A stretch of DNA of 27,069 nucleotides, from IMG/VR virus record IMGVR_UViG_3300042288_001473, positions 1 through 27,069 of that record; one strand, written 5' to 3'. The notes beneath the pieces are model-generated. The model was given only the letters and a program-made list of their open reading frames with translations. It was not told where the DNA came from and did no database searches. Of the stretch, positions 20,130-26,569 are shown piece after piece. The translations under genes were made by a program, and so were the position numbers. Numbering within the stretch: the stretch's first letter is position 1; the number at the start of each line of letters is the position of its first letter. This stretch comes from a virus.

Positions 20130-20555
20130 ATGTCAGAACATGCTGTTCAGCAACGGATCCTGCTGAGCTGCGGCAGCGGTGACGTGCGGCTGTGGCGGAA
20201 CAACACCGGACTGGGCTGGGCCGGGCAGTCCACCAGGGTGACGGCTGGGAACCTGCGGGCGGTGGCGGCTGGTCTGCGGCCTGGTGACGTGGTGATCAGG
20301 AACGGCCGGCCGCTGCACGCTGGCCTATGCGTCGGGTCGAGTGACCTGATCGGCTACCGGCGGGTGGGTGAGCTGGCACAGTTCGTGGCGCTGGAGGTGA
20401 AGAGCAAACGGGGCCGCCCCACGGCGGAGCAGGCAACGTTTCTCAACCACATCGCTGCAGCGGGGGGCATTTCGGGTGTAGTTCGTAGCGTTGCGGAAGC
20501 ACAATCGCTACTGCATAGCGCGACACCAACCAATAGCGGTACGGTTGGCCAATGA
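20130..20555 (+). CDS. VRR-NUC domain nuclease
   Basis: 141 residues from ATG 20130. The VRR-NUC (PD-(D/E)XK-like) signature is complete: QQRILLSCGSGDVRLWRNNT (7-26), GLRPGDVVI, GSSDLIGY with D72, FVALEVKSKRG with E89 and K91, and AEQATFLNHIAAAGG with Q101. Stand-alone phage VRR-NUC proteins act on branched or structured DNA in replication and recombination. The longer upstream frame crosses the terminator and is not used. An operator-like half site (CAATCGCAACGG) lies just before the start. The stop overlaps the next start (ATGA). Confidence 0.88.
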   Translation: MSEHAVQQRILLSCGSGDVRLWRNNTGLGWAGQSTRVTAGNLRAVAAGLRPGDVVIRNGRPLHAGLCVGSSDLIGYRRVGELAQFVALEVKSKRGRPTAEQATFLNHIAAAGGISGVVRSVAEAQSLLHSATPTNSGTVGQ

Positions 20556-21400
20556 AACTAACCGCAGGGGCTCACCCCGATCTGCCGTTCCCGTTTTCCA
20601 ACGGCCCCGAGCCACCGCCAGAACCGCTTGGCGGGCTGGCAGAACCCTTGCGGCTGGCGACGATCCGACACGAAAACGGGGTGCGGCACCTGTCATCGCT
20701 GCTGAACTACTGGCTGACGCGATCAGGGCTGAGCTATGAGCAGCTGCTGCTGATTGCTGATTGGGGCCTGAACGAGCGGGGGATGCTGGATAAGGGCACC
20801 CTCAGCCGGATCAAGTCTGGCAGCCGCACACGTGGCGCCAGCTGGCGACATTTGGACGCCATGGCGGCCGCCAATCAGGCGATCTGGCTGTGGCAGGTAA
20901 AGGGCAGCGAGTACGCGCATCGGAAGCTCGGGCCCCATACAGGCTGGGGCGTGCAGGATAAATGGCTGGATTCCGCCGCATGGCTGCCGCATCCTGATCA
21001 TCCCAACGAACCGCTGGAGTTCGCCGACATGGCCGAGGTGCTGGCCGGCTACCTCGACCTGCCATACCTGGGCGCCGCGCCGATGACCGCGACGGATGCA
21101 CGGCTTGCAAGTGGCGCGTTGGCGCAGCTGCTGGACCGGATCTGCGGCGAGCGGAACTGGGGGCCGATGGTTGGCGCTCGTAACCTGATGCAGGCATACC
21201 CGGTCGGTGATCGGGGTCGGCAGCAGCGGATGCGGCGGGTGATTGCTGGTGAGCACGTGCTGAGCGCAGATGAGCTGGAAGGCGAGCTGCATGCCCTGGC
21301 GGAAATGATCCGCATTATCCGGCGGCTCAAGCCTGGTCTGTACGGACCACGTGAGCTGAGAGATGAGCTGATGTCTGGGAGCCCTCCTGGTCACGAGTGA
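20552..21400 (+). CDS. Putative HTH regulator/replication accessory protein, 282 aa
   Basis: The start ATG 20552 overlaps the nuclease stop. The N-terminus is proline-rich (PDLPFPFSNGPEPPPEPLGG). Residues about 45-95 resemble an XRE-type helix-turn-helix: LNYWLTRSGLSYEQLLLIAD, GMLDKGTLSRIKSG. Further parts include SWRHLDAMAAANQAIWLW and a C-terminal helical region with a duplicated-looking HTH-like segment (GDRGRQQRMRRVIAG). The family is unknown to me beyond its cyanophage look. Its position at the head of the recombination cluster suggests early regulation. The 3' 74 bp overlap the convergent gene at 21327-21527. Confidence 0.7.
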   Translation: MKLTAGAHPDLPFPFSNGPEPPPEPLGGLAEPLRLATIRHENGVRHLSSLLNYWLTRSGLSYEQLLLIADWGLNERGMLDKGTLSRIKSGSRTRGASWRHLDAMAAANQAIWLWQVKGSEYAHRKLGPHTGWGVQDKWLDSAAWLPHPDHPNEPLEFADMAEVLAGYLDLPYLGAAPMTATDARLASGALAQLLDRICGERNWGPMVGARNLMQAYPVGDRGRQQRMRRVIAGEHVLSADELEGELHALAEMIRIIRRLKPGLYGPRELRDELMSGSPPGHE

Positions 21401-21527
21401 CGACGTAGAGCTGGCCGTGACCGTCCAGGTGTAGGGCGACCGGCTGGAAGTCGGGATCAGGGACGTGGGTGAGCATGCGCCAGGCGGCGTCGGCTTCGTC
21501 CTGGGTGGCGCAGTGGATACGGATCAT
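21327..21527 (-). CDS. Small protein convergent to regulator gene, 66 aa
   Basis: From ATG 21527 the product MIRIHCATQDEADAAWRML, THVPDPDFQPVALHLDGHG, QLYVVTRDQEG is a coherent beta-alpha-beta domain, followed by a tail (SAHLSAHVVRTDQA) that is antisense to the 3' end of the 282-aa gene. The upstream extension (MWWWLPVLYRCG...) crosses promoter DNA and is not real. No family is recognised. Transcription must come from the 21540-21640 region, where only the operator is clear. Confidence 0.6.
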   Translation of the reverse strand: MIRIHCATQDEADAAWRMLTHVPDPDFQPVALHLDGHGQLYVVTRDQEGSQTSAHLSAHVVRTDQA

Positions 21528-21575
21528 GAGGGGTGAGGCCGATGTGCTGCGTTTTAGTGCAGAAATGCAGCAGCC

Positions 21576-21591
21576 GTTGCTATGCAGCAAC
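21576..21591. promoter_or_regulatory. GTTGC-N6-GCAAC operator copy
   Basis: GTTGC TATGCA GCAAC, a perfect inverted repeat of the class I operator type, 16 bp upstream of the -35 of P10 and between divergent genes. It could regulate both the leftward gene at 21527 and P10. Confidence 0.5.
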
Positions 21592-21596
21592 TGCAT

Positions 21597-21608
21597 GGGG
21601 GGGGGGGG
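21597..21608. repeat. G12 homopolymer tract
   Basis: Twelve consecutive G residues lie directly in front of, and touching, the -35 element of promoter P10, in an intergenic regulatory region. Such tracts can change length by strand slippage during replication and alter promoter strength. Confidence 0.75.
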
Positions 21609-21636
21609 TGCGTTTTCGCAACCGCAACGGTATAGT
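21608..21636 (+). promoter_or_regulatory. Class I phage promoter P10 for Sak4-ssb operon
   Basis: -35 GTGCGT (21608-21613, weak), a 17-bp spacer TTTCGCAACCGCAACGG and -10 TATAGT (21631-21636). The predicted leader of about 20 nt is C/A-rich (GCCACCACCACACACCACC) and leads into ATG 21663. Confidence 0.6.
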
Positions 21637-21662
21637 ACGGGGAGCCACCACCACACACCACC

Positions 21663-22706
21663 ATGTTTCAGAAGGCCACCAAGGAGGCCGCCAAGCTCCG
21701 GGCCGCGCTGTTCGGCCCGTCAGGAGCTGGCAAGACCTTTACCGCATTGCGGCTCGCGACCGGCATTGGCGGTCCCATAGCTGTTGTTGACAGCGAGCGG
21801 GGCACCGCATCGAAGTACGCCGATCGGTTTGATTTTGACGTGTGCAACCTGCCCAGTAAGCAGCACACGATCAAGGATTACGTGACCGCTATCAACGCTG
21901 CCGGCCAGGCCGGTTACAACGTGCTGATCATTGACAGCATGACTCACGCATGGCAAGAGCTGCTGACTGAGATCGATGCCATCGCTAAGGCCAAGTACCG
22001 GGGGAATACCTGGTCAGCCTGGTCTGAGGGGACGCCGAAGCAGAAAGCACTCGTTGATGCCATCCTTGACTTCCCAGGTCACGTGATTGCCACGATGCGA
22101 TCGAAGACCGAGTGGAGCACCGAGCAGACTGGCGGCGGCAAGAGCAAGCCAGTGCGCGTTGGCCTGACGCCTGAGCAAGGCAAGGGAATCGAGTACGAGT
22201 TCGACATGCTGTTTGAGCTGACCACTGAGCACATGCTGACGGTACTCAAGGATCGCTCTGGGAAGTTCCAAGATCAGATCATTGAAAAGCCCGGCGAGGA
22301 TCTGGGTGCCGCGATGGCGTCATGGCTTGACGAAGGTGCACCGCCGATGACGATGGCGCAGCAGATCATGGCGAAGGCCCGAGCTGTTGGACTGACCGAG
22401 CTAGGCCAGCAAGCGATGCTGGCGCAGTGCACTGGCAGCAGTACGGGCACGCTGGAGGGTGCCAAGCCGGCGGTGCTCCAGCACCTGATGAACCATGCGC
22501 TAAACACAGCAGGGATCATCCAGTCGTGGAATGCTGGGGCAGACAGCAGGACCGGGGCGGCGCTGGACCTGGGGAGCGCACCGGCGGCGGCACCGGCACC
22601 AGCTGCCGATGACTCTGTGCCGGCTGAGGTGTTCAGCGAGCCTGGATTCCCAGATCCCGACGAGCAGGACGACCCGGACGACCTGCCAGCAGCATGGGCG
22701 GCCTGA
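21663..22706 (+). CDS. RecA-fold AAA ATPase, Sak4-like single-strand annealing/recombination protein
   Basis: 347 residues. Walker A GPSGAGKT (18-25), SERGT after strand two (44-48), Walker B VLIIDS (87-92), and the WSAWSEGTPKQKALVDAILD and GHVIATMRSKTEW segments (sensor region) are typical of the phage AAA_24/Sak4 group. Members are RecA-like, stimulate annealing and normally work with a cognate SSB, which is the next gene. The C-terminal 60 residues are Ala/Pro-rich and very acidic (DPDEQDDPDDLP), a likely flexible tail. ATG 21663 follows P10. Confidence 0.87.
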   Translation: MFQKATKEAAKLRAALFGPSGAGKTFTALRLATGIGGPIAVVDSERGTASKYADRFDFDVCNLPSKQHTIKDYVTAINAAGQAGYNVLIIDSMTHAWQELLTEIDAIAKAKYRGNTWSAWSEGTPKQKALVDAILDFPGHVIATMRSKTEWSTEQTGGGKSKPVRVGLTPEQGKGIEYEFDMLFELTTEHMLTVLKDRSGKFQDQIIEKPGEDLGAAMASWLDEGAPPMTMAQQIMAKARAVGLTELGQQAMLAQCTGSSTGTLEGAKPAVLQHLMNHALNTAGIIQSWNAGADSRTGAALDLGSAPAAAPAPAADDSVPAEVFSEPGFPDPDEQDDPDDLPAAWAA

Positions 22707-22751
22707 TCGGCTGCCCTGCTGCGATGCTGTTTAACAACCACAACACCCACC

Positions 22752-23201
22752 ATGAACGCTCTAGTCCAGACCCTGCTCCGCGCCCAGACCTACAGCTTCC
22801 GTGGCCGACTGGCTGCCGACCCTGAGATCAAGTACCTCGCCAACTCCATGGTGGCCAACGCCAAGATTGCAGTTGATAACCCTGAAAAGAAGGGTCGTGA
22901 TGACGGCAAGGAGCCTGATTGGCTGAAGCTTGAAATCTGGTTTGAGGCAGCCCAAGAGTTCGCCAACAACGCCAAGAAAGGCCAGCTGATCGACTGCACC
23001 GGTCGGATCCGTTTCGAGTCATGGACCGATAAGCAAACCGGCGAGCCCCGCCACCAGCCGGTACTGAAGCTGCACAGCTGGGCGCCGGTTGACACCACCG
23101 CGCCGGCCACCGCTGCCAAGCCTGCTGCAGTACCTGCTGCCGGTGGGTCGGTGTGGGAGTCGAGCGCTAGCGACATCAACGAAGACGACGTTCCCTTCTG
23201 A
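22752..23201 (+). CDS. ssb: Single-stranded DNA-binding protein
   Basis: 149 residues. The OB-fold runs from SFRGRLAADPEIKY (15-28) through VDNPEKKGRD, LKLEIWFEAAQEFANNAKKG and CTGRIRFESWTDKQTGEPRH to LKLHSW (about 107). The linker is Ala/Pro-rich and the last residues EDDVPF form the classic acidic SSB tip that recruits partner proteins. Start ATG 22752 follows a C/A-rich leader (AACCACAACACCCACC) without Shine-Dalgarno. Placed directly after the Sak4-like gene, it should coat ssDNA for replication and recombination. The 45 bp before it contains no obvious promoter. Confidence 0.92.
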   Translation: MNALVQTLLRAQTYSFRGRLAADPEIKYLANSMVANAKIAVDNPEKKGRDDGKEPDWLKLEIWFEAAQEFANNAKKGQLIDCTGRIRFESWTDKQTGEPRHQPVLKLHSWAPVDTTAPATAAKPAAVPAAGGSVWESSASDINEDDVPF

Positions 23202-23204
23202 CCC

Positions 23205-23483
23205 ATGCCGAAAATCGACACCATCCGCCAGCAGCTGAACGACCTGCTGGCCTACATCGAAACCGACCGCCAAGCCCTCGCCGCCGAGCAGGCCGCCGTG
23301 GCCCGTGCCACTGAGGCGCTGCACGAATCCCCGGCGCTGCAGGCTGCCCTATCCCAGGGCCAGGAGCTGATGCGCGGCCGGGTGCTGATGCTGATCGATC
23401 ACCAGCTGGGGATGCTCAGGGAATCGCCCACGGCGGTGCTGCTGCGGGCGCTGCGGCAGCAGGTGAGGGAGGTGGAGTTGTGA
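23205..23483 (+). CDS. Alpha-helical hypothetical protein, 92 aa
   Basis: It starts 3 bp after the SSB stop. The product is almost all helix with coiled-coil character (IRQQLNDLLAYIETDRQALA, AVARATEALHESPALQAALS, LLRALRQQVREVEL). It may be a small scaffold or adapter. The stop overlaps the next GTG start. No family recognised. Confidence 0.68.
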   Translation: MPKIDTIRQQLNDLLAYIETDRQALAAEQAAVARATEALHESPALQAALSQGQELMRGRVLMLIDHQLGMLRESPTAVLLRALRQQVREVEL

Positions 23484-23767
23484 GCACCATCACGATGTGG
23501 TGCCTCTCGTGGGGCGAAATCAAGCCCGTCCCCTGCACCAAGGTCACAGCCGGTTTCGTGTGGCCTGCTGAGCGCAACGGCCGCCGCGAATCCCGATCAG
23601 GCAGCTGGGCCAGTTACCACGAAACCTGGGCCGATGCCCACGCCGCGATGCTGGCCAAGGCTGAGCTCGAACTGGACGCCGCCCGTAGCCGGCTCGAGCG
23701 TGCACAAAACGAGCACGGCCGAATCCAGGCCATGAAACCACCGGCCGATGCGGAGGTATCCCAGTGA
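23480..23767 (+). CDS. Hypothetical protein, 95 aa
   Basis: Start GTG 23480 (GTGA overlap). The N-terminal half is beta-like (ITMWCLSWGEIKPVPCTKVT, GFVWPAERNGRRESRSGSW) and the C-terminal half is one long helix (DAHAAMLAKAELELDAARSR, LERAQNEHGRIQAM), reminiscent of small phage proteins that wrap substrates with a coiled coil. Function unknown. Coupled on both sides. Confidence 0.68.
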   Translation: MSTITMWCLSWGEIKPVPCTKVTAGFVWPAERNGRRESRSGSWASYHETWADAHAAMLAKAELELDAARSRLERAQNEHGRIQAMKPPADAEVSQ

Positions 23768-23895
23768 CCCTCTGCATCCTCGCTGGCATGGTCGAAATCA
23801 TCGCCGTGCTGGCCATCGTCGGCACCGCCACCCTGGCCACGTCGCTGTGGTGGGCGCTGTGTGAGCGGTTGGTGGGGGAGGGGATTGATGCCTGA
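23764..23895 (+). CDS. Single-pass membrane small protein, 43 aa
   Basis: GTG 23764 overlaps the previous stop, and the TGA at 23893-23895 overlaps the next start at 23888 by 8 bp. Residues 10-31 (VEIIAVLAIVGTATLATSLWW) are a membrane helix, and the tail (ALCERLVGEGIDA) is cytoplasmic or periplasmic. Role unknown. Confidence 0.6.
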   Translation: MTLCILAGMVEIIAVLAIVGTATLATSLWWALCERLVGEGIDA

Positions 23896-24103
23896 CAACA
23901 CCCTGCTAGGCCGCTGCACCGTGGCCTATGAAGAGGCCTTTAACGATGCACTGCAGGCCTGGCCCGACGCCTCAGCCCGCCGCCGTGGCGTGGCTGCCGT
24001 AATCGAGCATCTGGCCGCTGAGCTGCTGGTGATGCACCAGCGCAATGAGGGCCGGCTGTCGGCGCACGACGCAGCGCGGATGCTGCTGGAGGATCTGCGA
24101 TGA
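23888..24103 (+). CDS. Hypothetical protein, 71 aa
   Basis: From ATG 23888 the protein is helical: CTVAYEEAFNDALQAWPDAS, ARRRGVAAVIEHLAAELLVM, SAHDAARMLLEDL. The stop overlaps the SNF2-like helicase start (24100-24103), so it is translationally coupled to that enzyme. It could be a helicase partner, but nothing specific is visible. Confidence 0.68.
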   Translation: MPDNTLLGRCTVAYEEAFNDALQAWPDASARRRGVAAVIEHLAAELLVMHQRNEGRLSAHDAARMLLEDLR

Positions 24104-25467
24104 CCACCTACGCTGAGTTCCTAGACCGCAAGCTCCACACCGGCGCTGACCACGGCTTCGATCCAGTGTTCATGCCGCCGCAGCTGTTCGACTTCCAGCA
24201 AGCCCTAGTCGAGTGGGCTGTCCGCAAGGGCCGCGCCGCAATCTTTGCTGACTGTGGTCTGGGCAAAACCGCCATGCAGCTCACATGGGCTGAAAACGTG
24301 GCGCGTCACACCGGCCGCCCGGTGCTGATCCTGACCCCGCTGGCCGTCGCCGCGCAGACCATCCGCGAGGGTGAGAAGTTCGGCATTGAGGCTCACCGCT
24401 CCAGCGATGGCAGCGTGATGGGGCGGATCGTGATCACGAACTATGACAGGCTCCACCTGTTTGATCCTGCTGATTTCGGTGCGGTTGTCTGCGACGAATC
24501 CAGCATCCTCAAGTCGTTTGACGGGGCACGCCGTAACGAGATCACCGACTTCATGCGCAAGGTGCCCTACCGGCTGCTGGCCACCGCCACCGCCGCGCCC
24601 AATGACTTCATTGAGCTGGGCACCAGCTCCGAGGCCCTCGGCTACATGGGCCACATGGACATGCTGGCGCGGTTCTTCAAGAACGACCAGAACAACCTGA
24701 CTAGCCGGCGGATGTACGGAGAGGCTCCTAAATGGCGCTTTAAGGGGCACGCTGAGCAGCCGTTCTGGAGATGGGTCACCAGCTGGGCCAGGGCCTGTCG
24801 CAAGCCCTCAGACCTTGGCTTTGACGATGGCCGCTTCATCCTGCCGCCACTGAATGAGATCGATCACCTGATCGAAACCAGCACGGTGCCGGAGGGGATG
24901 CTGTTTGCCATGCCTGCCACCGACCTACGGGAGCAGCGGGCAGAGAAGAAGCGCACCGTTCAGGAGCGCTGCGAACAGGTCGCGGCCATGGTCGCCACTA
25001 CGGGCAAACCCGCTCTGGTGTGGTGCCACCTGAACGAGGAGGGGAACCTGTTGCAGCAGCTAGTCCCCGATTCAATTCAGGTCTCTGGATCTGATCGGGA
25101 TGACGTGAAGGAGTCAAGGCTGGTGGACTTTGCGGAAGGTCGCGCCAGGGTGCTGATCACTAAGCCCAAGATCGGCGCATGGGGCCTTAACTTCCAGCAC
25201 TGCAACCACATCACGTATTTCCCATCTCACAGCTTTGAGCAGTACTACCAGTCGGTCCGCCGATGCTGGCGGTTCGGCCAAAAGCATGCCGTCAAGGTTG
25301 ACATCATCCTGACGGAAGGGGAGCGGCGAATCATGGAAAACCTCAGCCGCAAACGGCAACAGGCTGAGCAGATGTTTTCCAATCTGGTGACAGAGATGAA
25401 CCACTCCATCGCCATCAGCAAGCCCACCTACAACACCACCACTATCACCCTGCCGCCATGGCTGTAA
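24100..25467 (+). CDS. SNF2-like helicase/translocase (phage DEAD-like)
   Basis: 455 residues with both RecA-like lobes. Lobe 1: motif Q region LFDFQQALVEWA (29-40), Walker A ADCGLGKT (50-57), ILTPLAVAAQT (77-87), DESS in place of DEAH (132-135) and LLATATAAPNDF (159-170). Lobe 2: GRARVLITKPKIGAWGLNFQ, HSFEQYYQSVRRCWRFGQ (the QxxRxxRxGQ-type motif). This is the phage SNF2-family helicase usually found beside a DNA methyltransferase. It probably remodels DNA for replication or modification. It overlaps the methyltransferase gene by 10 bp. Confidence 0.9.
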   Translation: MTTYAEFLDRKLHTGADHGFDPVFMPPQLFDFQQALVEWAVRKGRAAIFADCGLGKTAMQLTWAENVARHTGRPVLILTPLAVAAQTIREGEKFGIEAHRSSDGSVMGRIVITNYDRLHLFDPADFGAVVCDESSILKSFDGARRNEITDFMRKVPYRLLATATAAPNDFIELGTSSEALGYMGHMDMLARFFKNDQNNLTSRRMYGEAPKWRFKGHAEQPFWRWVTSWARACRKPSDLGFDDGRFILPPLNEIDHLIETSTVPEGMLFAMPATDLREQRAEKKRTVQERCEQVAAMVATTGKPALVWCHLNEEGNLLQQLVPDSIQVSGSDRDDVKESRLVDFAEGRARVLITKPKIGAWGLNFQHCNHITYFPSHSFEQYYQSVRRCWRFGQKHAVKVDIILTEGERRIMENLSRKRQQAEQMFSNLVTEMNHSIAISKPTYNTTTITLPPWL

Positions 25468-26429
25468 TCACTGACCGTTACGCGATCTATCACGGCGACT
25501 GCATCGAAGTGATGCAGGGACTGCCGAGCGAGTCCGTTCACTTTTCGATCTATTCCCCACCGTTCGCCGGCCTGTACGTCTACAGCTCAAACGAGCGGGA
25601 CATCAGCAACAACAACGACTATGATCAGTTCTTGCTTCACTACGGCTATGTGGTTTCACAACTGCATCGCCTGACACTGCCTGGCAGGTTGACCGCTGTT
25701 CACTGCTGCGACATTCCAACCGGCAACAGTGGACAGGATGCGCTGTTTGATCTGCCGGGCGCGATTGTGCGTTTGCATGAGCAGCACGGATGGCACTACG
25801 TGGCCCGCCACACCATCTGGAAAGAACCGCTATGGGTGCGCAATCGCACGATGGTGAAGAACCTGGCACATAAGACGATTGTGGATGATGCAGCTTTTGC
25901 TGGTGTTGCATCCGCTGATTATCTGTTGATCTTCCGCCGCAGCGGAGAGAACAAGATCCCCATCGCCAATCCGACCGGGCTTGACCATTACGCTGGAGAG
26001 TGTCCCATTCCGCAGGAGCTGCACCGCTATAAAGGCTGGAAAGGTAAGCAAACCGAAAACCGTTTCAGCCACTGGATCTGGCGTCGGTATGCCTCATCTA
26101 TCTGGGATGACATCAACATGGGCCGGGTTCTGCCGTTCCGTGATGGCAAGGATCCTGACGATGAAAAGCACGTTCACCCGCTGCAACTGGATGTGATCGA
26201 TCGTGCTATCTGCCTGCGGTCAAACCCCGGCGAGACAGTGTTAACTCCATTTATGGGTGTGGGCAGTGAGGTCTACGGGTCGGTGTCGCTAGGCCGCCGT
26301 GGTATCGGAATCGAGCTGAAGGAGTCTTACTTCAACCAAGCAATCAAGAACATGGAGATCGCCGTGGAGGACACCCGCGACCCTGACCAGGGCAGTCTGA
26401 TCAACCTCGATGAGATGGAGACCGCCTAA
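25458..26429 (+). CDS. DNA amino-methyltransferase (SPPF type, probably N4-cytosine)
   Basis: 323 residues. Motif IV YSPPF (32-36) comes first; SPP(F/Y) is more typical of N4-cytosine than of N6-adenine enzymes. The AdoMet-binding motif I lies near the C-terminus (NPGETVLTPFMGVGSEVYGS with FMGVG), followed by LGRRGIGIEL, so the motif order is that of the beta class. Between them lies the variable target-recognition part (WKEPLWVRNRTMVKN, KGWKGKQTENRFSHWIWRR). No restriction enzyme is adjacent, so this is an orphan modification enzyme of the phage, able to mask its genome or mark its replication. The start overlaps the helicase end. Confidence 0.9.
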   Translation: MAVITDRYAIYHGDCIEVMQGLPSESVHFSIYSPPFAGLYVYSSNERDISNNNDYDQFLLHYGYVVSQLHRLTLPGRLTAVHCCDIPTGNSGQDALFDLPGAIVRLHEQHGWHYVARHTIWKEPLWVRNRTMVKNLAHKTIVDDAAFAGVASADYLLIFRRSGENKIPIANPTGLDHYAGECPIPQELHRYKGWKGKQTENRFSHWIWRRYASSIWDDINMGRVLPFRDGKDPDDEKHVHPLQLDVIDRAICLRSNPGETVLTPFMGVGSEVYGSVSLGRRGIGIELKESYFNQAIKNMEIAVEDTRDPDQGSLINLDEMETA

Positions 26430-26569
26430 TGGAAACCCGCCGCCTAACCATCTGCCTCACCCTCCCTGAGGTTGAGGCCCTCCGCCGCCAGCTCCGGCCT
26501 GGCGAGGGGATGAACGATCTGCTCCGGCGGATCGTGAACGACCGACTCCACAACCCCACCTCCCGATGA
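26429..26569 (+). CDS. Tiny RHH-like protein, 46 aa
   Basis: ATG 26429 shares one base with the methyltransferase stop, and its own stop overlaps the next start (26566-26569). The sequence TRRLTICLTLPEVEALRRQL, RPGEGMNDLLRRIVNDRLHN fits one ribbon-helix-helix unit: a beta strand, a helix and a basic second helix. It may bind DNA as a dimer and regulate the late part of the operon. Confidence 0.6.
   Translation: METRRLTICLTLPEVEALRRQLRPGEGMNDLLRRIVNDRLHNPTSR

Noticed and set aside
20101-20130. Class I promoter for the VRR-NUC gene
   Set aside because: CAATCGCAACGG resembles half the operator, but no -10 hexamer lies at the right distance before ATG 20130.
20723-21394. 223-aa minus-strand frame opposite the 282-aa regulator
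   Set aside because: No domain, His/Pro/Arg-rich composition, no start signal; the plus-strand frame is coupled to the VRR-NUC gene and is protein-like.
24100-26429. Helicase plus methyltransferase as a complete defence (R-M or DISARM-like) system
   Set aside because: No nuclease or other DISARM/BREX component nearby; such pairs are common in phage replication regions.
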